Positions 8,910 to 20,497 of a stretch of DNA of 64,000 nucleotides are shown piece by piece. This DNA comes from Paratinospora sagittata (taxonomy: Eukaryota; Streptophyta; Magnoliopsida; Ranunculales; Menispermaceae), in contig CM069593.1 in assembly GCA_035771175.1 (NCBI GenBank), forward strand, positions 44,797,054 through 44,861,053, in the 5' to 3' direction. The notes under the pieces were generated by a model, which was given only the letters and a program-made list of their open reading frames with translations, did not search any database and was not told where the DNA came from. The position numbers were made by a program, and so were the translations under genes. How positions within the stretch are numbered: the first letter of the stretch is position 1; every line of letters begins with the position of its first letter.

Positions 8910-11886
8910 ATGAATCCAGATATTTTCACCATCCAATATCTTCTCTCTAATCATCTTCAGGTTTAAAATTTTAAACCCTAACCCTATAAACCCTAAACTC
9001 TTTTAACTTTTGTGTCATTTAACTTCTTTTATTTCTTCGATTAATAAAATATTATAGTTGGCAACTAAATGATTATCGTTGTTGTAATGGTTATTTGCAT
9101 TAAATATTGCAGTCTGAAACAAAGTTGGTAGAATTATTACGAAAGCTTGAAAAGATGGAAGTCTCCAAGCAATATCTACAGGTTTTAATCCTTGTCGACA
9201 TTAGTTTATTGGTGGTATTGAAAATAGTAAAATAGAGAAATCTCTAGTGAAAAACTAAGAGACTTGGTGAAAAGTTTAGTTAGTTAAAATACATAAATTT
9301 ATCTCTACAGGAAACTACAATTGGACGTACTGTTGATTATATCAAATGTACATCCAAATCGAAACAAGTTCGTTACCTTGCCAGCAATATCATCAAGTAA
9401 ATATATGCAAAATTCTACCAATATCTCTCTATTGTTTTAGTTCCAAGTTAATTAGTTACTACATATGCATGCAATCATGTTTATCTTAGTTTGATTCAAA
9501 ATAATTAATTATTTTCCCTTGAATTTGAAATATCAGTGGATGGTGCAAAATGCTATATGAGAGAGTAGTGAACGTTAGTGCTGCTGCCACTACTACTAAT
9601 AATGATCAACCTGGTAAGTACAAAATATAATCACTGAACACTTATTTAACAGTTTTAGCTAGTTAGCATTAATTTGTCTACCTGATGACAAACTAGGAAA
9701 AGGAAATTCCAATACCACGAAAGTTACTGAACCAAAGTCACAGAAGAACAGGGCATTCATCATTAGGAATTCTATTCTTTCTATTAAGCAAGTAAGTATT
9801 AATTAAATAGAGGATGGGTATTAATTAAGTATGCTCTCTCATACTTAATTAATTCCAAACCTTAATTAACTAAACACCCATCTCACCATCATCCCCACAA
9901 TTTGTAGGCAAAGTGCACTGATGAAAACTTCACTGGGCTGAAATTTGAGAATTCCAAAACAATATCTCAAGAGGGGCATCAAAACCATAATTCTCACTTG
10001 GATCATCAGGTACAAATATATATATATGTTCTCAATTGAACAATTATTTAATAGATCTAGCTAATTAGCATTAACTTCTACATCTCAGAATACCCAGAAG
10101 GAAAAGGAACATTCTGTTGTGTCAACTGTGCAAGAATTTGCTTTCAAGCACATTGCTACTACTTCAAAAAGGAGGACATTTGCCATCAGAAATACCAAGA
10201 GCTCTAGTACTCTTCCTACTGAGCAAGTAAGCATTAATTAAGTAAAGAATGAAGTATAATTAGTATGAGCTCATTTATTAAGTATTACTTATATAAATGA
10301 AAGTTCAAATCCATCTAATGATCATCCCCAAAATTTGTAGGAAACCAAGTGCACTGATGGATTCGAATATGAGAATTCCAAAAGAAAATCTCAAGAGGGC
10401 CATCACACATTGACAGCTGCAGCAAATGGTTAGTTTGTCTTCTTTTGACTTTCTTCACTTGGTAAAGTTTAATTCAATACTCTATATATTATGCATTAGA
10501 GTATTGACATATTCTTACTTTATGTATATATACAGCAAAGAAACAAAAAATCAATGAGGCCACTGAACTGCAAGCAGAACTCCCAAAGGAGACTGTCATT
10601 CAAGAAGATGTACAAAAGAAACCCGAAGGCCATATCAATCATTTAGACTTGGACTGCCAGAAGAAAGAAGACATTCTGTCCTTCAAGAATATTCTCTCCC
10701 ACCATCATTTGCAGGTTTTTTTTTTTCTTTTTGAACAAAGTAATATAGATGCCACTCTTAATCATTATATTTCGTGTCTATAATACATTTCTAATGTTGT
10801 ATGATTTCTTTACATGTAATATATGGTTGGTGGTTGGTTGTTTTTGTTTAAATTATTGCAGACTGAACCAGAAGTGTTGGAATCACTGAGAAAGCTTCAA
10901 AAGATAGTAGACTCCAAGCAAATTCTTGAGGTTTTCGTCTATTCCTTAAAACTAATTGAAAGCAGTTTAACAGATAGGTCAGTTATATATATAATGTCGT
11001 CCTCAGGAAACTATGATTGGGTACACTGTAAATTCTATCAGAAAGACGTCCAAATCGAAGAAACTCCGTCACTTTTCCAACAATCTCATCAAGTATGGAA
11101 TTAGTAAACTTCCAAGTAACACTTTCTTCTTGATAAACTTTGAAATTTATGAACGTATAATTATAATTTACATTTAATTTGCAGGGAGTGGAAAAAACTA
11201 GTAGACAAATGGTTGGAGTTGGAGGCTTCTGCAACCACAGGAGGTAACAGTGACTAAAACATGTTGCTTTTCTTTCAACCTTCTACCTTGTCTTAACATT
11301 GAACTATCTAAATTAATTCTACATACCATTATTGGTTGCTTCAGATAACACGAAGAACAATGAAATAGAGTTGCAGAAACATGTGTCTTGCTTCAGTGTC
11401 CCAATTCCTGATAATCAAGTAAGTATATATTATAATGATTACAATTAATCTCTCTTATTTTTAGTCCAAACACTACCATATACATTCTATCCATCACTCA
11501 AATCCCTCTCCCCAATATGATGATTTAGGATGAACACCACGATGATGAGAACTTAATTCTACAGAAGATTGAAGGTTCCAAGAGGAAATTATATGAAGAT
11601 TATCAAAAAGCTGAAAATGGTAATTACTACTTGCCCTTCATGTTTCTTCTTCCTCCACATTTTCCTTCTCACTTTTTAAATCTTTTGGAGTCAATCTAAT
11701 GTGTACTTATGGCACACAGCAAAGAAGCAAAGGAGTGTAAAGTTCTTTGATTTCCATGAACTCCTAGAAAAGAAGAACTCTAATCAAGACAAAGCTCCCG
11801 ATACAAGACCACGAATCCGGTACCAACCTCGACCGTATCGAAGGAAAATAAGAGTTAATATGCAACCATCCATAAAAATGTGGTGA
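8910..11886 (+). CDS. Double TFIIS N-terminal (MED26-like) domain protein, copy 1
   Basis: Fifteen exons joined by GT-AG introns give 476 codons plus stop, all phases compatible: 8910-8960, 9113-9181, 9311-9396, 9537-9613, 9697-9791, 9908-10009, 10089-10226, 10341-10428, 10536-10714, 10862-10930, 11007-11092, 11185-11243, 11345-11418, 11529-11619, 11720-11886. Residues about 1-85 (exons 1-4) and 279-365 (end of exon 9 to exon 12) each form a TFIIS N-terminal (LW) helical domain; exon pairs 2/3 and 10/11 have identical lengths (69 and 86 nt), evidence of internal duplication. Motifs include LRKLEKMEVS and LRKLQKIVDS, TTIGRTV and TMIGYTV, and EWKKLVDKW. The tail (AKKQRSVKFFDFHELL, then Arg-rich) recalls plant MED26 paralogues, so a nuclear role with the Pol II Mediator or elongation machinery is likely. 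The TFIIS central domain and zinc ribbon are absent. The two-domain layout is unusual. The start was chosen because it begins the first domain and follows a CT-rich leader. Confidence 0.8.
8973..8996 (+). promoter_or_regulatory. Two telo-boxes in intron 1, copy 1
   Basis: AAACCCTAA occurs at 8973-8981 and 8988-8996, 13 bases inside intron 1. This is the plant telo-box, bound by TRB/Myb-type telomere-repeat factors and common near starts of growth-related and translation-related genes. It is conserved in unit 2. Confidence 0.6.
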
Positions 11887-11986
11887 CAAGTTTTTTTCAG
11901 TCAAATGTTGGTTTACATGGATATGGAAGGAACTGCACATACAGTTGTGTATTATGAACATTTTGTAAAACATTGTTTGCTAATGA

Positions 11987-11992
11987 AATAAA
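11987..11992 (+). terminator. Candidate poly(A) signal, copy 1
   Basis: AATAAA lies about 100 bases after the stop codon, followed by a T-rich run. It is conserved in unit 2. Confidence 0.55.
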
Positions 11993-13496
11993 TGCAATTA
12001 TTTTTTTTAAGAAGACAAATTGGGTTTATTGAGAAAGACAAATGCTAAACGTACGCTGCCTCCAATGAAATTCTCACCACAAATTACATGACTAGTGAGG
12101 TGGCTTTTGTTGGTTACGTTGACAAGTTCAAAAATTTTCAACCCACTACGGGTAGTTAATGCCAAACGTAAAGTACGACGCTAAAGGCTTTCTTTTTGCT
12201 AAAAAACTATTTTTATTTTTATTTTTTAACAAAAAAATGATTTTAGTATTACATTTTAAAATTACTTTCTTATTTGTATAAAAATAATTTTATTACTTAA
12301 TAAAAATTAATTTTCTTATTATTAATAAAAAAATTGTTTTTGATAAAAAATAATGTCATTGTCTTAATAAAATAATTTTAATTCTAATAAAAATTAATTT
12401 TAATATTTTAATAAAATTACTTTTAATAATTAAAAATATTATTTTTATAAAATAACAAGTTTATATTACTATCGCTTAAAAATAATATTATTTTTTAATT
12501 AAATTCTTTTTCATAAAATAATTCTACTATTTTAAAAAGCTAATTCTATTAGTTTTGGTAAAATTATTATTATAAAAAAACTTAATTTATCATATTTTTA
12601 GTACTAAATTGTTTTTAATAAACAATAAATTTACTTTTTGATAAAAAAATAATATTATTCCTCTAATAAAAGTAATTTTATTACTTTAGAAAAATACTTT
12701 TATTATTTTAAATAAAAATTAATTAAATTATTTTTATTATAAATAAAAATAATTTATCATCAAAGATTATGTTTTTCATACTTTAGTGTGGCACATATTT
12801 TCTGCAGTGAATACTTAAAACAAATTCATAAAAAAATTTAGAAATATCAACGAGGATGCACTGCTATGGGCAAATAACACTGAAAGAAAAAAACAAGAAC
12901 CCATTTCTATTAATCAACCTAAAACAATGTTCCATTACATAATTAAAGACAAAAACTTTATAATTCAACATGCAAACAAAAAAGCTCTACCATCTCAATT
13001 TGAAAACCACTTCTGCAAAGCACCTCACATCACATCGCCTTCTTTGTTACTACCATGTCTTTTCCATCAAACGTGGGCATTGTAAAATGGTCGTAATTTA
13101 TAATATGTTAACTCGATCAACACATAGATGAGGAAATCATAATTACAATGTACAAACCGTAATACCTAGGAGCTACCAACATTATGCATCAAGTCTAGAA
13201 AAGAAGACTAATGAAAGTTATAGATGCCTTGGTTGCTCCATTGTGATTGATATGAAACTTGTGAAGATACCATCATGTCCTGTATTGAAATAAGGTTGTC
13301 AAAACTTTGAGCCAAATAAGTGAATTAGTTTATAAGTATTTTAATTACCAAATGACTTGATGCTACATTGGTGACTTCATGATTGTCACTGTACTAAAGT
13401 TGGTGAACATCCTAAAAATTGTTCCCTCCACTATTATTTTGTATAAATAAATAAATAATAAAAGTAAAGTATGTCAAATAAATGTCATAAAGCATT
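11993..13496. other. AT-rich 3' flank of unit 1, no gene seen
   Basis: Long A/T-rich non-coding sequence (many AATTTTATT-type words at 12200-12770), also present at 29575-31075 and 53553-54860. Short frames in it are not conserved between the copies. The third copy lacks the adjoining gene, so this is flank and not part of the gene. Confidence 0.6.
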
Positions 13497-13667
13497 TCAA
13501 ACTCTTCAATCTCCAAACAATTAACCAAATGATTGTGTTCAAGGTTCACACTTACCAAGTGCCACAAACCATATCTGACTTGAGCCTAACAGTTATTTGA
13601 GCTTTACAATTACACTTTGATGTAATTGTGTTTATGTACTTGTTCTTATGCTTTTGATCACATTTAC
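13497..13667 (-). pseudogene. FAR1-like pseudogene remnant, unit 1
   Basis: The ends of the FAR1-like sequence of unit 3 (31165-31200 and 31905-32055) are joined here with about 0.7 kb deleted. The E-type LTR enters directly after it at the same TTTAC site as in unit 3. Confidence 0.7.
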
Positions 13668-15774
13668 TATAACATCTCGTACCTCTAGTCAAACTTTTAT
13701 GTCGACTTGTACATATTGTCAGACGTATTTATACGCATGTTGATGACCGTAAATTATTGTATTTGTATGCACTCTAGGGTAATAGGAATCCCGAGACCCT
13801 AGTTGTAACATTGGAGGCATGATACTTAGGAAATTTACTTTGGACACCAAGGAGCGCGCTCCAGTGTTGGCAAATAGAGAGTGAAAGTTTGAGCTTGAGT
13901 AGAAGTACACTCCTTAGGGAGAAGCGCACTTTAGTGGTGGAAATCGAAGAGCATGCATTCTGAAAATCTATAGAGAAGCATGCTCCCCTGCAGAGAAGCG
14001 CGCTCTTTGCGGGGAAACAAAGACCAAATTTGTTTCTGGGCAACAAGGAGCGCGCTCTTGAGCCTTCTGATAATTTTTTTTATAAGTCGTTAAAGCAGTT
14101 TGCACGTAAATAAAAGAGGTTTCTGGCCCATTCTTAGCTCATTTGAGCTGGTTTGAGTTCTAAAGAAAGGGAAAATGAAGGGGAAAAGGAGAACGAAGAG
14201 CTAGGGTAGCAATTTTGAGGCTCCGGTAAGTGATTTTTAGCTCAAAACTTGCGAATTTTCATTCCTTTCTTTGATTTGTTCAACATAAGTGAAGTTGAAC
14301 GGATTTGGTGATGGTTGAACAAAATTGTGATGGCCTGGGGTTGGCCAAATCTGTGGCTTTTGCATTTAATTATGTTTTTAATGGGTTCTTGATGGAAATT
14401 AAGATTATGGCATGTAAAATCTACAGGGAAATTGGTGTTGAATTGAGGGTACACCCAAACCTTGTTGTATACAAAAACAGCTAAGGGTTTGAGGGTGTTC
14501 AAATGGGTGTTTATGAGATTTAAATGATGAATCTTGACTTAAATAGGTTCTATTAGGATGTGTACATAAATTGGACGGTGAAATTGGAGGAAATTGATGT
14601 TTTGTGTTGGGAATGTCCCAACTAGGGCCTGTTTAAGTTGGAGTGGGAGTTTTGTGTGTTGTAGCTAGAAATTGTAGTTGAATGTGAATTATATTGTGAT
14701 ATGTACAGATTGTCATTGAGAAAGTGGCTGGATCTTGAGTGATTAGCTGGAAATCTATGAACAACTTGTGTAGGGGCTATAAAGGTGTACTTTGATGAGT
14801 GGGAAAGCGTAGGATTGTACCCATTGTGAGTATTTCTTACTTTTGGTTTTATGTATGGTATTATATGTATAAATTCAATTAGTTAAATGTAAGCATGATA
14901 TTGTACTTACATATGTGTTTTAAATACATGAAATAGTTTTAGTAATGGAGCATGTCTTGGGATCTATTGAATAGGTCACCGACATGAGAAGCCCTCCTAA
15001 GAGAATCCGATTGGCTAGGATCTATAAATGGCAAAAGTAGGGACGGTGCACTCCTTGGGTATAATGAGGGGAAGAAGCACTTACTTTCCTAAGATCTATG
15101 AATGGATAAATTGAAGACTGTGCACTCCTTATCGATGCATGATGAGGGGCAAATGCGCATAATTACCTAAAAGGTGGGAGATGGACAGTATGGTCTTATA
15201 CTGAGATTTGCATTGTCGTGAAAATGCATGAATATGATGAAACATATATTGATCATGTATTCATAACTGATTAACTTGCTTGCATCATGATATAAATATT
15301 GTTTTAATGTCATGTTTTGTTATCAATGCATATGTAATGTCATAGGTAGAATATTCACTGGGCTAGTTGTTGCTCAACCCAAACTCTCAATCTTTTCAGG
15401 GCAAGACATCAAGGGCAAAGGCAAGATTTAGGAGATGTAACTACGATCTTTGGTAAATGTATGCATTTATATATTTGTGGAGTTTTGGGAAGTCATTATG
15501 TATTTTGTTTACATATACATGACACTATGTAACGTATTTATAATTTAGATGAGTGTGTGGACGTGTATAAAGATGAACGACTAAGTTGTTATGTGAAATG
15601 GATAAAATGGAATGGTTTGATAATATGTTATTATTAGTGGATGGAAGAATTTTTAGGATGATATTGTATGATATGCAAATGGATGATTCAGTGTGTGGAT
15701 AGGTTAGGATGACAGGGTATCAAGTACTTCTAGGTGTGGCGTATGTGGTATTTTGTGTCGGTCGTAACGTCACC
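13668..15774 (+). mobile_element. E-type gypsy-like LTR, 3'-truncated (unit 1)
   Basis: It begins TATAACATCTCG (one change from TGTAACATCTCG in the solo copy at 32056) right after TTTAC. It aligns with that copy at both ends but keeps about 1 kb the other has lost. The terminal GGTCGCGACA is missing: after GTCACC the sequence turns into the last bases of a copia LTR, with a short shared CACCATAC-like word at the join. Small frames at 13719-14046 and 14242-14502 are LTR sequence. Confidence 0.8.
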
Positions 15775-15800
15775 ATACAGTCAACAATCTTAAGACAATT

Positions 15801-16560
15801 ATGCTAATGGAGATAGACTTTGTCCCTAAACCAACTACTACTTCTATGAAACCTGAGAAGCCAGAGAAGTTCGCTAGCACTGACTTCAAAAGTTGGCAAC
15901 AGAAGATGTTAGTTTACCTGACCACCCTCAACTTGGACAAGGTGCTAAATTAAGACAAACCTGAACTGAGAGATGATGAAACTGACAAACAAGTTATTGC
16001 TGCAATTCAAGCATGGAGATACTGATTTTCTATGCAAGAATTATATTCTGAATGGGCTAGAAAACACACTTGTATAATGTGTATAGTACAGTCCGTACTG
16101 TCAAGGAACTCTAGAATTCTTTGGATAAAAAATACAAGACTGAAGATGCTGGCCATAAGAAATTTGTGGTCAGCAGGTTCCTTGATTACAAGATGGTGGA
16201 CTCAAAGACTGTGTTGGATCAAGTTCAAGAGTTACAGATTATTCTCCATGAGATTCATGCAGAAGTTGCCACCTACTTGGAAAGATTTCAAGAACTATCT
16301 CAAGCACAAGCATAAGGAGATGGGACTTGAGAACCTTATTATCAGATTGTGGATTGAACAAGACAATAAGAGTCAAGACAAGAAAACTAGAGACCATACA
16401 GAGTCTAAAGTTAACCTTGTGGAAGGAAAGCACACCATGAATAAGAAGCACAAGCACACTGGTGATAGTCAGGCCAAAAAGAAAGGCAAATCTCATAAGT
16501 TCAATGGCAAGTGCTATAATTGATAAAAACAAGGGCACAAAGCCAAAGATTTTCGATTGA
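15801..16560 (+). pseudogene. Copia gag, copy 1
   Basis: It begins at an ATG shared with copy 2. Codon 51 is TAA (15951-15953) where copy 2 has a Glu codon. The frame then shifts; segments at 16032-16523 and 16121-16315 carry the rest of the UBN2-type gag (for example KYKTEDAGHKKFVVSRFLDY). The nucleocapsid zinc knuckle near 16510-16555 is broken: the second Cys position is TGA and the last Cys is Phe. Confidence 0.8.
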
Positions 16561-16673
16561 AAGGCAAGTCCAAGAACGATCAAGTCAATATGACCGAGGA
16601 GAAGACTGAAGATGTAACTGACCTGATGTTATATGCTGTGGTATTTGAAGCTAACATTGTTGATGAACCCAGA

Positions 16674-17300
16674 TAGTGGTGGATTGATACTGAAGCCACC
16701 CGACATGTCTGTGCTGATAAGAACATGTTTTCCTCTTATACAACAATAAGATGACGTAATCTAATCATGCGCAATTCAGCAATTTCAACAATAACAGGTC
16801 TTGGGAAGGTGGTTCTCAAGATGACCTCAGGAAATGAACTCACCTTGATCGATGTGTTGCATGTACCTGACATCCGGAATAATGTTTCAGGCTCACTGTT
16901 AAGCAAAAGTGGTTTTAGGATAGTCTTTGACTCTAATAAATTTGTACTTTCCTAAAATAGTGTATTCGTGGAAAAATGGTACTTAGAAAGGGGATTATTC
17001 AAAATGAATATAATGTCTGTAATCCGCAACTTTGAAGATAATAAAGATTCATCTTCTGTTTATTTTTTGGAGTCTTCTTGTTTATGGCATGATAGATTAG
17101 GACATGTTAATTTTAATTCATTACGAAAATTGATGAATTTAAAATTATTACCTAACTGTCAAATTGAACCAAATCATAAGTGTGAAATATGCGTTGAGGC
17201 AAAGTTAACTAAAACACCATTTCATTTAGTTGAAAGAAACACTGAACCTCTAGACTTAATTCACAGCGATATATGTGACTTAAAGTGTTGGGGTGTTTAG
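16674..17300 (+). pseudogene. Copia protease remnant and GAG-pre-integrase, copy 1
   Basis: WWIDT at about 16680 marks the aspartic protease, but the active-site triplet reads Asp-Thr-Glu instead of Asp-Thr-Gly. The segment at 16968-17300 has the pre-integrase His/Cys zinc site (WHDRLGH...CEICVEAK). The frame stops at DLKCWGV. The DDE catalytic core that should follow is missing, and the sequence jumps to the post-core region (IDCIFIGYVHNS) at about 17350. Confidence 0.75.
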
Positions 17301-17629
17301 CTAAGGTAGCAATACCTTAACCTAAAAGGGTTAAGATAGGGCCTAAAACCATTGATTGTATATTCATTGGTTATGTTCATAACAGTAGTGCATATAGGTT
17401 CCTTGTATACAAATCAGATATTTATGATATACATGTGAATACAATTATGGAATCTAGAAATGCATCAATTTTTTAGCATATTTTTCCAAATAAAAATATG
17501 CAAGAGCTAAGTTTCAATAAAAGAATTTCTGACACTGCAAATAGCAGTAGTAATCCTCCAGATAAAAATTTTATAGGATGAACCTAAACGTAATAAAAAG
17601 GCTAAACTTGCAAAGTCTTTGGTCCTGAT
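17301..17629 (+). pseudogene. Integrase C-terminal / linker remnant, copy 1
   Basis: Broken coding sequence between the integrase deletion and RT. Short copia-like words are readable, but stops occur in every frame. Copy 2 has the same structure. Confidence 0.55.
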
Positions 17630-18553
17630 TTTCTAACGTATATGTTAGAAAGTGAACCTCAATCTTTTAAAGAGGCAAGGTCAACACCCGAAGCTCCATA
17701 CTGGAAGGAAGCAATAAATAGTTAAATTGAATCAATCATGCACAATCATACCTGGGAATTGGTAGATTTACCATCAAGTATGACGCCTTTAGGGTGTAAA
17801 TAGATTTTTAAAAGAAAATTAAAGGTTGACTGTTCAATTGATAAATATAAGGCTAGGTTGGTAGCCAAGGGATTTAAACAAACAGAGGGCCTTGATTTCT
17901 TTGATACATATTCACCGGTAACTAGAATAACATCCATAAGAATGTTAATTGCTATTGCTACAATAAACAATCTTGAAATTCGTCAAATGGATGTTAAGAC
18001 AGCTTTCTTAAATGGTGAATTAGAAGAAGAGATATATATGCAACAACCTGAAGGATTCGTTGCATCTGGACAAGAACGTAAGGTGTGTAGACTTGTTAAA
18101 TCATTATACGAATTAAAACAAGCACCACAACAATGGCATATTAAATTTGACAATGTCATGTTGTCCAATGGTTTTAAAATCAATGAATATGGCAAATGTG
18201 TATATGTCAAAAACACACCAAAGGGCTGTGTCATAGTGTGCCTTAACGTAGATGATATGTTGATTATAGATAATAATAAAGCTATAATCAAGTTTACCAA
18301 GAAAATGTTGACTAGACATTTTGATATGAAAGATATGGGCATTGCTGGTGTTATTTTAGAGATTAAAATTTCTAAAATATTTGATCGATTAGTCTTGTCT
18401 CAATCTCATTATATTGAGAAAATATTGATTAAGTTCAATAAATATGATACTAGTCCTATAAAAACACCAATAGATGTGAATTTACATCTTATCAAGAATA
18501 AAGGGCAACCCAAAAATCAATTAGAATATTCACGTATATACTTGGCAGTCTAA
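17630..18553 (+). pseudogene. Copia reverse transcriptase, copy 1
   Basis: The longest open stretch (17858-18553) carries RT motifs: KGFKQTEGLDFFDTYSPV, MDVKTAFLNGELEEEIYM, QPEGF, LYELKQAP-QWH and the catalytic loop VDDM. An upstream part at 17630-17855 is in other frames. After YSRIYLAV a two-base addition ends the frame just before the nested element. Copy 2 shares the same defect. Confidence 0.85.
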
Positions 18554-19269
18554 TGTATGTAGGGGTGTTCATCGAGACCGACCAAACCGAAAAACCGAAC
18601 CAAACCGATGTGATCGGTTCGGTTTGGTTCGGTTTTTGTGAAGTTCGATTCGGTTTTCAATTTAAGGAATGAAAAAAAAATCGATCGGTTTGGTTCGGTT
18701 TTCAGTTTAGACATTGAAAAATCGAATTTAACCCAAATCGAACCGAACTTGAAGGCAATACTGTCATTTCTCCTATAACCCTAAACTTTAAATATGTAGG
18801 AACATGATTAAAATATCCTTTAAACTTGCTTTTAATTTTTATTTGTTTAACTATTGGATACTTGGAATTGGACGTGCAGGTACATAAAAAAATTGCCTTA
18901 AGAAAGGCTTTAAATGAAAAACATGTAGAAATTTTCCATGTCAATCTCTTTAAGTATTCCTATTATTAAATGTAATAATGTATTTTGTGTTTTAATTGTA
19001 GTGATAAAACTATATATTATATTTTTCAAAGGATTGAATGTGTTTTGAAAAGGTAAAATAGTGTTGAGTATAAAATTTATAACTGTAAAATTGACGTAAC
19101 TAACCCGATCAACCCAAATCGAACAAATTCGGTTCAGTTCGGTTCGATTTGAGTATTAGTTTGGCTCGATTTCGATTTCAAAAAACCCAACCCGAACTAA
19201 GTTCGGTTCGGTTTCGATTTTTATCAAAAATCGAACCGAACCGAGATTTGTACACCCTTAAATGTATGT
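18552..19269. mobile_element. Nested non-autonomous DNA transposon with 9-bp target duplication
   Basis: The element proper (18561-19260, 700 bp) begins AGGGGTGTTCATC and ends TTGTACACCCTTA, imperfect inverted termini. It is flanked on both sides by AATGTATGT (18552-18560, 19261-19269). Both ends contain dense inverted CCGAACCAAACCGA / TCGGTTCGGTTTGG repeats. No transposase frame is present. Nine bases suggests a Mutator-like insertion; eight (ATGTATGT) would suggest hAT. Superfamily is left open. Confidence 0.75.
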
Positions 19270-19903
19270 TATGGTATGTACGCGACCTGACATAGCATGT
19301 GCAATTAATAAATTGAGTCAAGTTACAAAAAATCCAGGCAAGGCTCATTGGAAAGCTTTGATTAAGGTACTTAGATATCTAAGGTACACACAACATTATG
19401 AAATGTATTATACAAGATATTCAATTGTTCTAAAAGGATATAGTGATGCAAATTGAATATTTGACTCCAAGAACACAAAATCTACGAGTGGATATGTGTT
19501 CACAATTGGAGGAGGAGCGATATCATGGAAATCCTCAAAATAAACATGTATAGCCAAATCCACTATGGAATCTGAATTTATAGCTTTAGAAAAAGTTGGA
19601 GAAGAAGCATAATGGCTTCGTAACTTTTTAGAGGATATTCCGTGTTGGTTCAAACCTGTCTCAGCAATATGCATTCATTGTGATAGTATGTCTGCTATAG
19701 CTAGAGCGCAAAATAAGATGTATAATGGTAAGTCAAGACATATACGTCGAAGACACAACACCATTAAACAGTTACTTGAAAATGGAGTAATATCCATAGA
19801 TTATATAAAATCAAAGGACAACCTTGCGGATCCACTAACTAAAGGTTTTCCTAGAGATCAAGTACAATGTTTATCGAGGGGAATGGGGTTAAAGCCTATT
19901 TAA
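19270..19903 (+). pseudogene. Copia RT end and RNase H, copy 1
   Basis: The RT tail resumes directly after the nested element (CTRPDIACAINKLSQVT) and RNase H follows. The C-terminal part (19688-19903) is typical of copia RNase H: RHNTIKQLLENG, KDNLADPLTKG and the terminal SRGMGLKPI. Stops at 19456 and 19541 and a frame change break it. Confidence 0.8.
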
Positions 19904-20497
19904 TAGAGGTTCAAACTGGAAACCCAACCTAGATGACTAGAGATCCCAAGAACTAGGTTCAAAAGGGGCAACTAAATTATGAAATCTGGTGTAGCACTAA
20001 GGAAAATCACACTCCTACCCATTCTTATGATACAATAGTTCTGCCTGTAAAATGAGTAAGGATAAGCATTGTTTTTAATGATTCCTACGACATATTAATT
20101 ATGTGGGGTATAGCAAGGATACTCTTAATAGGACTGGGCCAATTATATGAGGATTTTAAGGCTTGAATTTTCTAAAGCACTCATGAATCCAGGAGTTGTT
20201 TAGGGCCAAAATGAGCACAACCGTGAGAACCAAAATTGTTGTGTGTACATTATTGTCTTGGTTTGCATCAACGGCTGAACAGTTCAAAACATTGTGTTCG
20301 CTGATTAGCTAGCAAATTCGATAGTGTTTCACTAGGGAAGGTTCAAAGCCACAAGTTACCTATCTCGATGCAACTCGTTCCACTAGTACTCTTTCTAGTG
20401 TCTGCATTAATTTTTTTTTCAAAATTACATCAAAAATCCATTTATGTGGGGGATGATAGAAAGTGCAATTAGTTCAATTTCCATTCATGTGGGGGAT
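19904..20497 (+). mobile_element. Copia 3' tail and polypurine tract, copy 1
   Basis: Non-coding tail shared with 4963-5521 and 37676-38253, ending in GTGGGGGAT before the LTR. Two GTGGGGGAT words occur (about 20447 and 20490); only the second adjoins the LTR. Confidence 0.75.

Larger units (their letters stand above)
7072..13667 (+). repeat. Segmental duplication unit 1
   Basis: From TTCACAAAATAC onward this segment matches 48273-55059 almost base for base through the 5' flank, an SPT5-like exon, all exons and introns of the TFIIS-domain gene and its 3' flank. Differences are scattered substitutions and small indels: a 48-bp deletion in the promoter region, about 350 bp missing after the poly(A) signal, four versus three CT repeats in the 5' leader, and a deletion removing most of the FAR1-like pseudogene. 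This level of similarity in introns implies a recent duplication. Confidence 0.9.
15771..20497 (+). mobile_element. Ty1/copia element copy 1, defective body
   Basis: Order along the plus strand: the last 16 bases of the 5' LTR, gag, protease remnant, GAG-pre-integrase, RT, nested small transposon, RNase H end, non-coding tail and polypurine tract before the 3' LTR at 20498. Gag-protease-integrase-RT order identifies copia. The 5' LTR is otherwise missing, the integrase core is deleted, and stops occur throughout, so it cannot move on its own. Confidence 0.9.

Noticed and set aside
8326..9181. Fusion transcript joining the SPT5-like exon to exon 2 of the TFIIS-domain gene
   Set aside because: The donor leaves phase 1 while exon 2 needs phase 0. 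The downstream gene has its own leader, TATA-like box and ATG.
16239..16583. 114-codon minus-strand frame also found at 35015-35359
   Set aside because: Conserved only because it is opposite copia gag in two copies of the same element.
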